Positions 7,590 to 14,083 of a stretch of DNA of 14,083 nucleotides are shown one piece after another (the stretch's first letter is position 1; each line of letters begins with the position of its first letter). A program made the translations under genes and the position numbers. The stretch comes from JBMYQA01 sp049600855. Its GTDB lineage: Bacteria > Bacteroidota > Bacteroidia > Cytophagales > Flammeovirgaceae. The notes beneath the pieces are model-generated. The model saw nothing but the letters and a program-made list of their open reading frames with translations. It searched no databases and was not told the origin of the DNA. The stretch spans positions 1 to 14,083 of the forward strand of contig JBMYQA010000150.1 in the NCBI GenBank assembly GCA_049600855.1, read 5' to 3'.

Positions 7590-9272
7590 ATGAAGCAATA
7601 TTTCATTTACTTATTCATACTGTTAGGCCTAGTTGCATTCGCGTGCACTACACCTGAAAAAGCCGATTTGGTCATTATTAATGGTAAAGTAGTCACGGTG
7701 GACAGCAGTTTTTCTATCCAACAAGCAGTGGCGGTAAAAGACAAGAAAATTCTTTTTGTGGGCAACTCAACAGAGGCAAAAAAATACATTCATGAAGAGA
7801 CGAAGGTCATTGATGCGCAGCACCTTTTGGTATTGCCTGGCTTAATTGATGCCCATGCCCACTTAGTCAGCTTAGGCAATTCCCTTGCTCAACTCAATAC
7901 CTCCGACTGCAACGCTTATGAAGAAATTGTGGAACGTGTCAAACAAGCCGCACAGGAAGCTAAAACAGGCGAATGGATTATTGGAGGAAGGTGGGATCAA
8001 ACCAAGTGGGAATCGGGCCAATTTCCCATTCACGATGCCTTGAGTGAGGTTTCTCCGAATAACCCAGTATACCTCTCAAGAGTAGATGGCAACTCCGCTT
8101 TAGTCAATCAAAAAGCATTGGAGCTGGCAGGAATAACTACTCACACCAAAGACCCTGAAGGGGGAAAGATTCTCAGAAAACCGGATGGTTCACCCACTGG
8201 TGTGCTCATTAACCGTGCAATGAATTTAGTTAAACAAAACTTTCCCAAAGAAACCGTCAATCAGCAAAAAGAGCGACTAAAACAGGCCGTTGCCGTCTGT
8301 ATTCAAGATGGCTTAACAGGGGTTCACGAAGCGGGCATTTCCATCACCCAAGCCGAGGCTTTCAAGGGATTGGTAGACGACCAAGCGTTAGATATGCGAA
8401 TCTATGCGATGTTGGGCGATCAAAAAAATCCCGAATATGCCACTGAGGATTTGGTGAGTCATTTTAAAAAGCAACGCGTAGAAGATTATGGCGATGGCCT
8501 ATTTTCGATGAAGAGTTTAAAACTCTATTTTGATGGAGCACTTGGCTCTAGGGGAGCTGCATTTTTTGATCCGTATCACGATGACCCAACCAATACGGGC
8601 TTGTTAAGAATTCCGCCTGAGTACATTACGAAAGTGGCTAAAGCGGCTTTACAAGCAGACATGCAAGTGTGTACTCATGCCATCGGCATTCGAGGAAATC
8701 GCTGGTGCTTGGATGCTTATGAAAAAGCCTTGGAAGCTTTCCCCAAAGATGATCATCGCTTTCGCATTGAACATGCACAGGTGGTACGCGATGAGGACAT
8801 CCAAAAATATGTCACGCTCCAGGTCATTCCTTCTGTGCAACCTACACACTGTACTTCGGATAAAGGTTTTGTAGAAGATCGTATTGGCACAGAGCGGGCG
8901 AAAGGTGCCTATGCTTGGCGCTCATTCATTGATGCTGGACTTGTGATGCCTTGTGGCTCCGATTTTCCCGTGGAATCTACGGACCCTTTACTTGGTATCT
9001 ATGCCTTGCTTACCCGAAAAGATGTGCATGGAGAACCTGAAAACGGCTGGTATCCCAAACAGCGTGTGACGGTTGAAGAAGCCATCAAAGGCTTTACCAT
9101 CTGGGCCGCTTATGGCGCGTTTCAAGAGAAAACGCTTGGCTCCATCGAAGTGGGGAAATACGCTGATTTCACCATACTTGATAAAGATATTTTGGAGAGT
9201 GATCCAGAAGAAATCCTCCAAACCCAAGTCATGTTTACCATTGTTGGTGGCGAAATTAAGTACCAAAAGTAA
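7590..9272 (+). CDS. Amidohydrolase family 3 (YtcJ-like) lipoprotein
   Basis: This is a metal-dependent hydrolase of the amidohydrolase superfamily, YtcJ/LAF3 type. The substrate cannot be deduced; relatives act on amides, N-acyl amino acids or similar compounds. Starting at ATG 7590 gives 560 residues beginning MKQYFIYLF, a lipoprotein-type signal with LVAFAC and a lipidated Cys19. A TTG at 7560 would add ten unlikely residues before the signal. Metal and active-site motifs in order are GLIDAHAHL (His89, His91), KLYFDGALGSRG (about 311-322), CTHAIG (His363), RIEHAQ (His395) and CGSDFPVES (Asp458), so the catalytic set looks complete. The C-terminal GSIEVGKYADFTILD is the small beta-domain closing typical of the superfamily. 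It is divergent from the WG-repeat gene and probably monocistronic, and is anchored to the cell envelope facing the periplasm or exterior. Confidence 0.92.
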   Translation: MKQYFIYLFILLGLVAFACTTPEKADLVIINGKVVTVDSSFSIQQAVAVKDKKILFVGNSTEAKKYIHEETKVIDAQHLLVLPGLIDAHAHLVSLGNSLAQLNTSDCNAYEEIVERVKQAAQEAKTGEWIIGGRWDQTKWESGQFPIHDALSEVSPNNPVYLSRVDGNSALVNQKALELAGITTHTKDPEGGKILRKPDGSPTGVLINRAMNLVKQNFPKETVNQQKERLKQAVAVCIQDGLTGVHEAGISITQAEAFKGLVDDQALDMRIYAMLGDQKNPEYATEDLVSHFKKQRVEDYGDGLFSMKSLKLYFDGALGSRGAAFFDPYHDDPTNTGLLRIPPEYITKVAKAALQADMQVCTHAIGIRGNRWCLDAYEKALEAFPKDDHRFRIEHAQVVRDEDIQKYVTLQVIPSVQPTHCTSDKGFVEDRIGTERAKGAYAWRSFIDAGLVMPCGSDFPVESTDPLLGIYALLTRKDVHGEPENGWYPKQRVTVEEAIKGFTIWAAYGAFQEKTLGSIEVGKYADFTILDKDILESDPEEILQTQVMFTIVGGEIKYQK

Positions 9273-9407
9273 TGGATAAACAATGAATGCACACGAACCA
9301 ATCAGCTTGATTCGTATTGCTAAAGCTACATGCTAATCACCTCAAGGCGTTAGCCCAGTTATCGTTGCGCCATTAAATTCAATATCTCTTACATAGCAAT
9401 AAAACGA

Positions 9408-9890
9408 ATGCACATGAATCTTGAATCTATTAAAGAAAAACTGACGACCTCTTCCATTTTCCACTCAGAAGCGGCTATTTTAGAAAAACCCAGTGTGATT
9501 GGGTATGAAAAAAAGTTCCGATGGAGGTGGATGGCTACCCAATTAAACACCTTCATTGTAGCAACCGATTTTGGAGACGATGAAATTGATAAAGTAGTGA
9601 TTGAAGCGCACCTCACTGCTTCATTCGGTTACGCAGAGCAGCACTATAGCGGTTGGCCTCGAGGGGTACAATCGGGCATTGGGGTAATTTCTATCCTGAT
9701 TTCAAATCATGTTACCGATCTGGCAAAAAATTATTGCCACAAATTAAAATCAGGCAAAAAATGGGCTGGATTTACCATTCCTGTGGTGTGCGATGCTCAA
9801 ACAGGTGAAGTGTTCCAATTTGAAAAATATCCGCTGTGGGGCAGAATCTATTACCCTCACTTTAGAAAATTGATTAATGAATTAAAATAG
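9408..9890 (+). CDS. Conserved protein of unknown function
   Basis: A 160-residue cytosolic-looking protein with no signal peptide or membrane segment. I do not recognise a named domain. It is rich in conserved-looking aromatic and glycine motifs: KFRWRWMATQLNTF (about 36-49), SGWPRGVQSGIGVISILIS (about 81-99), SGKKWAGFTIPVV (about 114-126) and LWGRIYYPHF (about 143-152). The dense tryptophans and the strong, compact motifs suggest a real single-domain fold rather than a chance frame. The start may be the ATG at 9408 or the one at 9414; the second removes two residues. It follows the amidohydrolase by 135 bases and is followed ten bases after its stop by a strong hairpin, so it is probably its own transcription unit. 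A nine-base direct repeat (GAATGCACA at 9285-9293 and 9406-9414) spans its upstream gap. Confidence 0.8.
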   Translation: MHMNLESIKEKLTTSSIFHSEAAILEKPSVIGYEKKFRWRWMATQLNTFIVATDFGDDEIDKVVIEAHLTASFGYAEQHYSGWPRGVQSGIGVISILISNHVTDLAKNYCHKLKSGKKWAGFTIPVVCDAQTGEVFQFEKYPLWGRIYYPHFRKLINELK

Positions 9891-9899
9891 ATATAGGTG

Positions 9900-9931
9900 T
9901 GGCGTGTCGATCTTCATGGATAGACACGCCA
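9900..9931. terminator. Hairpin between convergent genes, likely terminator
   Basis: TGGCGTGTC (9900-9908) pairs perfectly with GACACGCCA (9923-9931). After one G/A mismatch, ATC (9910-9912) pairs with GAT (9919-9921), leaving a six-base loop. It lies ten bases after the stop of the plus-strand gene ending at 9890 and 29 bases from the end of the convergent gene at 9960. No clean T-run adjoins either arm, so it could instead be a dispersed palindromic repeat that stabilises mRNA ends. Confidence 0.6.
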
Positions 9932-9959
9932 TTGGCTGTTATTAGCGGCTATTCTTCTT

Positions 9960-10556
9960 TCAACTCTGTTTGGGTTTATACAAAATGATGATTTGTACAA
10001 GAACAGCCATGAATATCAAGAATATGATCTCTACTTGAGTAAATAGATCAATAGATTCCATGGTTTTATTGCTTAGCGTCATCTGTCTTCTCCCTTCCTT
10101 CAACTGAACTTTTGACAAGTCATAAAGATGATGTACAATCTCATCTATGCTTTTAAATATAGCAATCGTGTCCTTTGATTCTGAATTGACATATTCCTCT
10201 TCTAAACGAATGAGGTTTTCTAATTCACCTTTCAAGAAATTAAAAATTTCTTGCTCTCTATGTGTCAGCTTGGTCTGTTTGTATCTTGCTACTAACGCTA
10301 GCAATTCTTGATTAGCCTGATCATTTTTTGTATTCAAAAACGTCGTATCTGATATAGCCAAGGCAATTTCCTTTTCTTGAATCAAGATGGTCATTTCAAA
10401 TATTAAATCACTGGCTACCACCCTATCTTCATAAATGGTTGTCACGGAATCTCTTAATCTGCTAAAATTCCCTTTATCTATGAGGTTAGTTGTTAAAACA
10501 ATTACAAAAATTAAGAGTACACCTATAATCCACTTAACCTTACTGAATATCGTCAT
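9960..10556 (-). CDS. Four-helix-bundle (MCP-type) sensor protein without output domain
   Basis: This 198-residue inner-membrane protein has a transmembrane segment at about 8-25, an extracytoplasmic all-helical region of about 145 residues, a second transmembrane segment at about 174-193, and only five or so cytoplasmic residues (YKPKQS). The helical part resembles the 4HB_MCP ligand-binding domain of chemoreceptors, including the IYEDRVVASDLIFEM segment (about 41-55). Full chemoreceptors or kinases would continue with HAMP and signalling domains; here the stop codon follows the second segment directly. It may work by interacting with a separate partner, or be a remnant. The start ATG at 10556 gives a complete first membrane segment. 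It converges with the plus-strand gene at 9408-9890. Confidence 0.75.
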   Translation of the reverse strand: MTIFSKVKWIIGVLLIFVIVLTTNLIDKGNFSRLRDSVTTIYEDRVVASDLIFEMTILIQEKEIALAISDTTFLNTKNDQANQELLALVARYKQTKLTHREQEIFNFLKGELENLIRLEEEYVNSESKDTIAIFKSIDEIVHHLYDLSKVQLKEGRRQMTLSNKTMESIDLFTQVEIIFLIFMAVLVQIIILYKPKQS

Positions 10557-10863
10557 ATGAGTCGTTCTTTTATTCTGCTGAATTTTCCGAAAATTACAAT
10601 AACATGGAAGCTTTCACTGGTTCGTTTGTGTTTGAAATCGATTCATTTTTTGTTGACTTCGTTTTATCTCTTTCATCACATCCAACGAGTGTGTAAACGC
10701 ACCAATTGCGTCCATTTCTTCTGCATACAATATTACTTTCGGGGGACTATAATTCCAAATTGTCCTGAGCACCACACTGTAAAGATTTTTGAATTGTTTT
10801 TTCCTGATTTTTTGTAAAAAGTTTGGAAAGAATTAATTGAGTAAATCCATTTTCCTAAAATGG
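10557..10863. other. Intergenic region without a convincing gene
   Basis: This 307-base gap lies between two minus-strand genes and should carry the promoter of the four-helix-bundle gene; no good -33/-7 pair was found. A plus-strand frame of 86 codons (10557-10817) begins back-to-back with the neighbouring start codon and has a low-complexity, Phe/Leu/His-rich product, so it is judged spurious. A minus-strand frame is open from 10832 to 10614 (72 codons), with an in-frame ATG at 10715 for only 33 residues. Its C-terminal part (MDAIGAFTHSLDVMKEIKRS) looks more protein-like, but nothing else supports it. Confidence 0.5.
10847..10863 (-). terminator. Small hairpin abutting the lipoprotein stop codon
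   Basis: CCATTTT (10847-10853) and AAAATGG (10857-10863) are exact reverse complements with a three-base loop, immediately next to the TAG stop of the gene starting at 11907. The stem is A/T-rich and no T-run follows, so termination is only a possibility. Confidence 0.35.
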
Positions 10864-11907
10864 CTATGGCCCTTCACTCTCTTCTTCACATTCTTCTGGA
10901 TTTGCTGGAATTTTATCTTTATCTGTATCTAAAACAAAATACGTATCGCCTTTCTTTAAGTAGTGAACACCATCGCGAATGCCAAGCTCTAAATCCACCA
11001 AGGTAAATCCATCTTCTCCTGGAGCAGCAGGTCCGTGACAAAAGAGTTGGAAGGTCTCATTTTCTACATTTCCTGTGATGCGATTTACTCTTAGACTATA
11101 ACCATCCATGCTTTGGTCTACCCAAACCCCTAAATGCTCCTTGCCATTGTGTTTTCCAATATCCATTTTCAAACCAAAACAGGTTCCATAATGCAATTGA
11201 TTATCTTTTAAAACGCTTTCCACATAGTTGCCCTGTATTAAGGCCAACTTTTCCTGCATTTCCTCAAACTCACTCACATCAAATGTATTTTCGCCTTCTT
11301 CCCCACCTTCTGTTGACTTGTTGCTTTGTGCAATGTATTGTTGCGTTAAACTAGGCGACAAGGTAATCTTGCCCTGCTGAAACGCATACACTTCATAGAA
11401 TGTCTCATCCCAATACGTATCTTCTTCGGCTCCTGCTCCCGAAGATTTTCCGCTTACATCAATGCCTATGACAATTTCTTGCATATCATCGCCATTTACA
11501 TCCACTACTTTCACGGAAGGTCCTGCAAACGAAGGGAAACCATAATATTCATCGGTAGGATTAATGGGATTTTTAGGCACAATCATCTTTTCATACTGTG
11601 TTGCACCAACTTCACCTAAACGTTTTAGAAAAAAGTATTGATAATACCCTTCCGTACCGCAATAGGACAATACATAAGCACCATGATTTGTAATTACATC
11701 GAAATTTCCTCCTGGAGCATTGCAATATGCTGCCCAAGCACGTGATGCTAATTTATTTGTTGGCTCACCAGCATTTCGGACGATCGTTGTTTGATCTGCT
11801 ATTGCGCCTCCCTCCTTCTCTACTGAATTCTGCTCATTTTTTGATTGACAAGCCACAAATAGACCAACAAAAAATAAATAGATACAAGTGCGTACAGTGC
11901 GTTTCAT
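10864..11907 (-). CDS. Putative lipoprotein with FG-GAP-like motif
   Basis: A 347-residue predicted lipoprotein: a basic N-terminus, a hydrophobic stretch and a lipobox-like LFVAC with Cys20. After it comes a low-complexity linker rich in Glu, Asn and Gln, then a beta-rich domain. VKVVDVNGDDMQEIVIGI (about 132-149) has the DxNGDDxxEI pattern of FG-GAP/VCBS-type calcium-binding loops. Near the C-terminus LDTDKDKIPANPEE (about 326-339) resembles another Asp-rich calcium loop, and the end is very acidic. Such proteins often report on or bind envelope components, but no enzymatic motif is visible and I cannot name a function. It begins 12 bases after the stop of the 11920-12384 gene and is probably co-transcribed with it. 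Confidence 0.75.
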   Translation of the reverse strand: MKRTVRTCIYLFFVGLFVACQSKNEQNSVEKEGGAIADQTTIVRNAGEPTNKLASRAWAAYCNAPGGNFDVITNHGAYVLSYCGTEGYYQYFFLKRLGEVGATQYEKMIVPKNPINPTDEYYGFPSFAGPSVKVVDVNGDDMQEIVIGIDVSGKSSGAGAEEDTYWDETFYEVYAFQQGKITLSPSLTQQYIAQSNKSTEGGEEGENTFDVSEFEEMQEKLALIQGNYVESVLKDNQLHYGTCFGLKMDIGKHNGKEHLGVWVDQSMDGYSLRVNRITGNVENETFQLFCHGPAAPGEDGFTLVDLELGIRDGVHYLKKGDTYFVLDTDKDKIPANPEECEEESEGP

Positions 11908-11919
11908 GAGCGTAATGTT

Positions 11920-12384
11920 TTAATGAATTAAAGCAGGGAAAATAATATGATACAAGCGATGATCCGCTTTCTCTCTTCGTTTCATCAACACCTTTAGCTT
12001 CTTAGTGAATGTTTCAGGTGTCTTAATCAATTCATATACTTCGCTATAAAACACCAAGTTTTTATTGAGTGCTTGCTCCACATCTTTCGATATGCTATCA
12101 CCAAATACACTGTCCCAATTTTCATCCACTAGCATAAATTCTACCCACTCTTCATCGTGCTCAATCTCTTCAATAAAGTGTTTCTTATATTCCGCAGCAA
12201 ACTTATCCAAGTCGACTGTGCTTAGTGGATGCACTTCCCAATTATCTATAATAAGCTCTACTTGGGTATGTAAATAACTTAAGCCTTGTACGACTTTGAA
12301 CTTCTTTTCTTGTGCTTGGGCAGCAATTGCCATCACCAAAAAAAATGCAGTCAAAAGAACGGATTTCAAAAAAATGCTTTTCAT
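11920..12384 (-). CDS. Small secreted protein of unknown function
   Basis: A 154-residue protein with a clear Sec signal peptide: hydrophobic residues 8-22, then AAQAQEKK with probable cleavage after Ala24. The mature part is about 130 residues, helix-rich and highly charged, without cysteines, and shows no motif I recognise. It lies 12 bases upstream of the lipoprotein gene, so the two probably form a small operon. The 83-base gap to the histidine kinase gene has weak inverted repeats (TCACA/TGTGA at 12409-12422; GATTAA/TTAATC at 12395-12437) but no clear promoter. Confidence 0.7.
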   Translation of the reverse strand: MKSIFLKSVLLTAFFLVMAIAAQAQEKKFKVVQGLSYLHTQVELIIDNWEVHPLSTVDLDKFAAEYKKHFIEEIEHDEEWVEFMLVDENWDSVFGDSISKDVEQALNKNLVFYSEVYELIKTPETFTKKLKVLMKRREKADHRLYHIIFPALIH

Positions 12385-12467
12385 ACGGTCAACTGATTAA
12401 TCATTCCATCACAATACTGTGAATTACAATGTTAATCATTTGCTTGGGGATATCACGAAGGAATGGT

Positions 12468-13835
12468 TTAAAACTTCAGGCTAAACTCAGTTCCTTTATG
12501 CTCAATTGACTTCGCAGTAAGTGTGCCTTTATGCTGACGCATAATTTGTCGAGACAGGCTTAATCCAATCCCTGAACCATTCTTTTTGGTCGTGAAAAAC
12601 GGAATAAAAATACGATCGAGGGCATCTTTATCGATTCCTGGCCCATTATCTCTTACGGTGATGATAATGTGATTTTCGGCATCTTGTGTAGCAATGAGTG
12701 AAACGGATTTATAATCTTTTCCTGTTTCATCAAATTCTTCTAAGGCTTGAATTGCATTTTTAATCAAGTTAATGAGCACTTGTTCAATCAATTGCTGATC
12801 GGCAGTAATGATTAAACCATCTTTAAAGTGCGTGCTGAATACAATATTATGCTTTTCAAACTCTTGCTTCATTAGCACTTCGATGTGATGGAATAAATCG
12901 GACACCGAAACATGCTTGAGGTTGGGTTGTGGTAAATGCGTAAGGTTGCGGAAATCATTCACAAATCGGATTAGCCCTTCACTTCTTCGTTTAATCGTTT
13001 GGATGGCCATGTGAATATCTTCCAAATCTTCTTTTTCAATCGGCTTCCCTTCTTGCTCTTGCAAATATTCCACTTCACTTTCCAACACACCTGCCAAGGA
13101 AGAAACAGGCGTGACTGAATTCATGATTTCATGCGTTAATACCCGAATCAGGTTCTGCCAAGCTTCCATCTCTTTTTCCTCCAATTGGCTATGGATATTT
13201 TGGATGGTTACGAGCTTAAACTCATCTCCTTTCAAGTACAACTCAATGGCATAGATCGCCAATTGTACCAGCTCCCCATTGTGCCTTACCCTTACTAAGG
13301 TATTCGAGCCTGTTCGTAATTTTACCAGTTGCTCGACCAACTCTTCGCTAAAACTTTCTAATTTTCGAATATTTCGAAGGCGATTCACCTTTAGCAAACG
13401 CTTTGCAGTGGTATTGATAATTTGCACATTGCCATCTTTACTAAAGGATAAAATGCCTATGCCAATGTGATGGATGATATTTCTGAGGTACTGATAATCT
13501 GCTTCTTTCTCCGATCGAACCTGTTTAAACTTTTGTAAAACATTATTGAATTCTCGGTTTAGCTCATCAAAACTTCCGCCTTTGCCCGAAAGTTTATATG
13601 CTTGCGAAAAATCATCGTAACGAATAGAGCTTAAAAAATCAATGACTTCCCGATTGGTATTTTCCAACAAGTTGATTAGCGTGACCACTTGAAAGATAAT
13701 AATCACTCCAATGACTAATACGCTAACCAACCTCATCTTCTCCTCTTGATGTACTAAATATACCAACAAGAAGATGGAAAAGCTCAAGCCCATCACACGG
13801 GCGATGACGTTCAATCTAAAATCTCGAAAATTCAA
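12468..13835 (-). CDS. NtrY-like sensor histidine kinase
   Basis: A membrane sensor kinase of 455 residues that autophosphorylates on His and passes the phosphate to a response regulator, in this family commonly an NtrC-type sigma-54 activator. Two transmembrane segments (about 10-28 and 36-55) leave almost no periplasmic loop, so it probably senses membrane or cytoplasmic signals. A HAMP-like linker follows (about 56-107), then a PAS domain (about 115-215). The dimerisation helix carries LTHEIMNSVTP with His235. The ATPase domain has N box NLIKNAIQAL (356-365), G1 DNGPGI (396-401), F box FFTTKK (413-418) and G2 GSGIGLS (420-426), all intact. The start appears to be TTG at 13835, since an in-frame stop lies three codons upstream and the next ATG is well inside the first membrane segment. 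No response regulator gene is in the window. Confidence 0.9.
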   Translation of the reverse strand: MNFRDFRLNVIARVMGLSFSIFLLVYLVHQEEKMRLVSVLVIGVIIIFQVVTLINLLENTNREVIDFLSSIRYDDFSQAYKLSGKGGSFDELNREFNNVLQKFKQVRSEKEADYQYLRNIIHHIGIGILSFSKDGNVQIINTTAKRLLKVNRLRNIRKLESFSEELVEQLVKLRTGSNTLVRVRHNGELVQLAIYAIELYLKGDEFKLVTIQNIHSQLEEKEMEAWQNLIRVLTHEIMNSVTPVSSLAGVLESEVEYLQEQEGKPIEKEDLEDIHMAIQTIKRRSEGLIRFVNDFRNLTHLPQPNLKHVSVSDLFHHIEVLMKQEFEKHNIVFSTHFKDGLIITADQQLIEQVLINLIKNAIQALEEFDETGKDYKSVSLIATQDAENHIIITVRDNGPGIDKDALDRIFIPFFTTKKNGSGIGLSLSRQIMRQHKGTLTAKSIEHKGTEFSLKF

Positions 13836-14083
13836 TAGCCTTCATTCTTAGTTAAACAATTCACAACAGCTACCATTCCAATGAAAAGGAATGATTTACA
13901 AACCATGCTTTTCCATTCTTCAAGAGGGCTTTCGTCAAGTCTGTTGAAGTGTCCCAAACCTGCATTTGGAATTAACACGTCAATCCCTCCAAAGCGATCA
14001 ACCATAGTGTTTACAACGCTTTTCACTTGCTCTGAGTCTCTGACGTCACATTTAAGCCCTACGAACTCGCCATTAAAATGCTC
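13832..14083 (-). pseudogene. Truncated short-chain dehydrogenase/reductase, incomplete at window edge
   Basis: The minus-strand frame is open from the window edge (14083) to a TGA at 13832, giving 83 residues of a larger gene. It shows SDR features in order: a CDVRD segment (the acidic residue at the end of beta-3), RFGGIDVLIPNAGLG with the NAG motif, and ESPLEEWKSMV, which is the helix before the central region. After that point (near base 13897) SDR similarity stops. The remaining residues (CKSFLFIGMVAVVNCL...) are unlike the family, and the catalytic YxxxK segment and the whole C-terminal half are missing. No other frame restores them. The gene is therefore 3'-truncated, probably by a deletion or recombination that placed the kinase gene next to it; the stop overlaps the kinase TTG start. 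A GTG at 14026 is not the true start. Confidence 0.75.

Noticed and set aside
9332..9354. Integron attC-like site upstream of the 9408 gene
   Set aside because: The hairpin (GCTAA/TTAGC with bulges) and GCGTTAGCC recall attC sites, but the required RYYYAAC and GTTRRRY core boxes are absent (GTTAGCC breaks the purine run) and no integrase or second site is visible.
10557..10817. Plus-strand 86-codon gene
   Set aside because: It starts back-to-back with the neighbouring gene's ATG and has a low-complexity hydrophobic and aromatic product. A CPEHHTVK stretch resembles transposase zinc-finger wording, but the second Cys and the rest of the domain are missing.
12409..12422. CRP-like operator (TCACA...TGTGA)
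   Set aside because: The half-sites are in the reverse order to a CRP site (TGTGA-N6-TCACA) and only four bases apart, so it is a small hairpin at most.

Overview
The window looks like a piece of a Bacteroidota chromosome, most likely of the Cytophagales/Saprospirales kind. The evidence is moderate to low GC, genes without Shine-Dalgarno sequences, a Bacteroidota-style -7 motif (TAnnTTTG) upstream of one gene, and the gene families: a WG-repeat membrane protein, a four-helix-bundle sensor stub, a lipoprotein amidohydrolase and an NtrY-like histidine kinase. This is inference from content; no taxonomic marker gene is present.

Left part (1-5227, minus strand): a partial type III-B (Cmr) CRISPR-Cas locus. 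In transcription order it reads cas6 (5227-4493), cmr1 (4457-3447), cas10/cmr2 (3450-1411) and cmr3 (1414-308). cmr1/cmr2 and cmr2/cmr3 overlap by 4 bases (ATGA), so the three are translationally coupled. The Cas10 starts directly at its first palm-like domain, so it lacks the N-terminal HD nuclease, but it keeps a complete GGDD motif. That predicts an interference complex that signals through cyclic oligoadenylate rather than cutting DNA itself. cmr4, cmr5, cmr6, adaptation genes, a CARF effector and the CRISPR array are not in the window. Downstream of cmr3 (1-307) lies a dense cluster of palindromes and short repeats where cmr4-6 might have been expected.

Middle part (5404-9931): a membrane-anchored WG-repeat protein on the minus strand (5404-7461) is divergent from a plus-strand lipoprotein amidohydrolase of the YtcJ type (7590-9272). 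Next comes a plus-strand gene for a conserved protein of unknown function (9408-9890), closed by a strong hairpin (9900-9931) that separates it from a convergent minus-strand gene.

Right part (9960-14083, all minus strand): a two-membrane-segment four-helix-bundle sensor without an output domain (9960-10556); a 307-base gap without a convincing gene; a lipoprotein with an FG-GAP-like motif (10864-11907) and a small secreted protein (11920-12384) that are probably co-transcribed; an NtrY-like histidine kinase (12468-13835); and the remains of a short-chain dehydrogenase that loses homology shortly before the kinase start and runs off the window edge. The right part reads as ordinary chromosomal background. 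The CRISPR-Cas locus with its palindromic border is the accessory piece of most interest.
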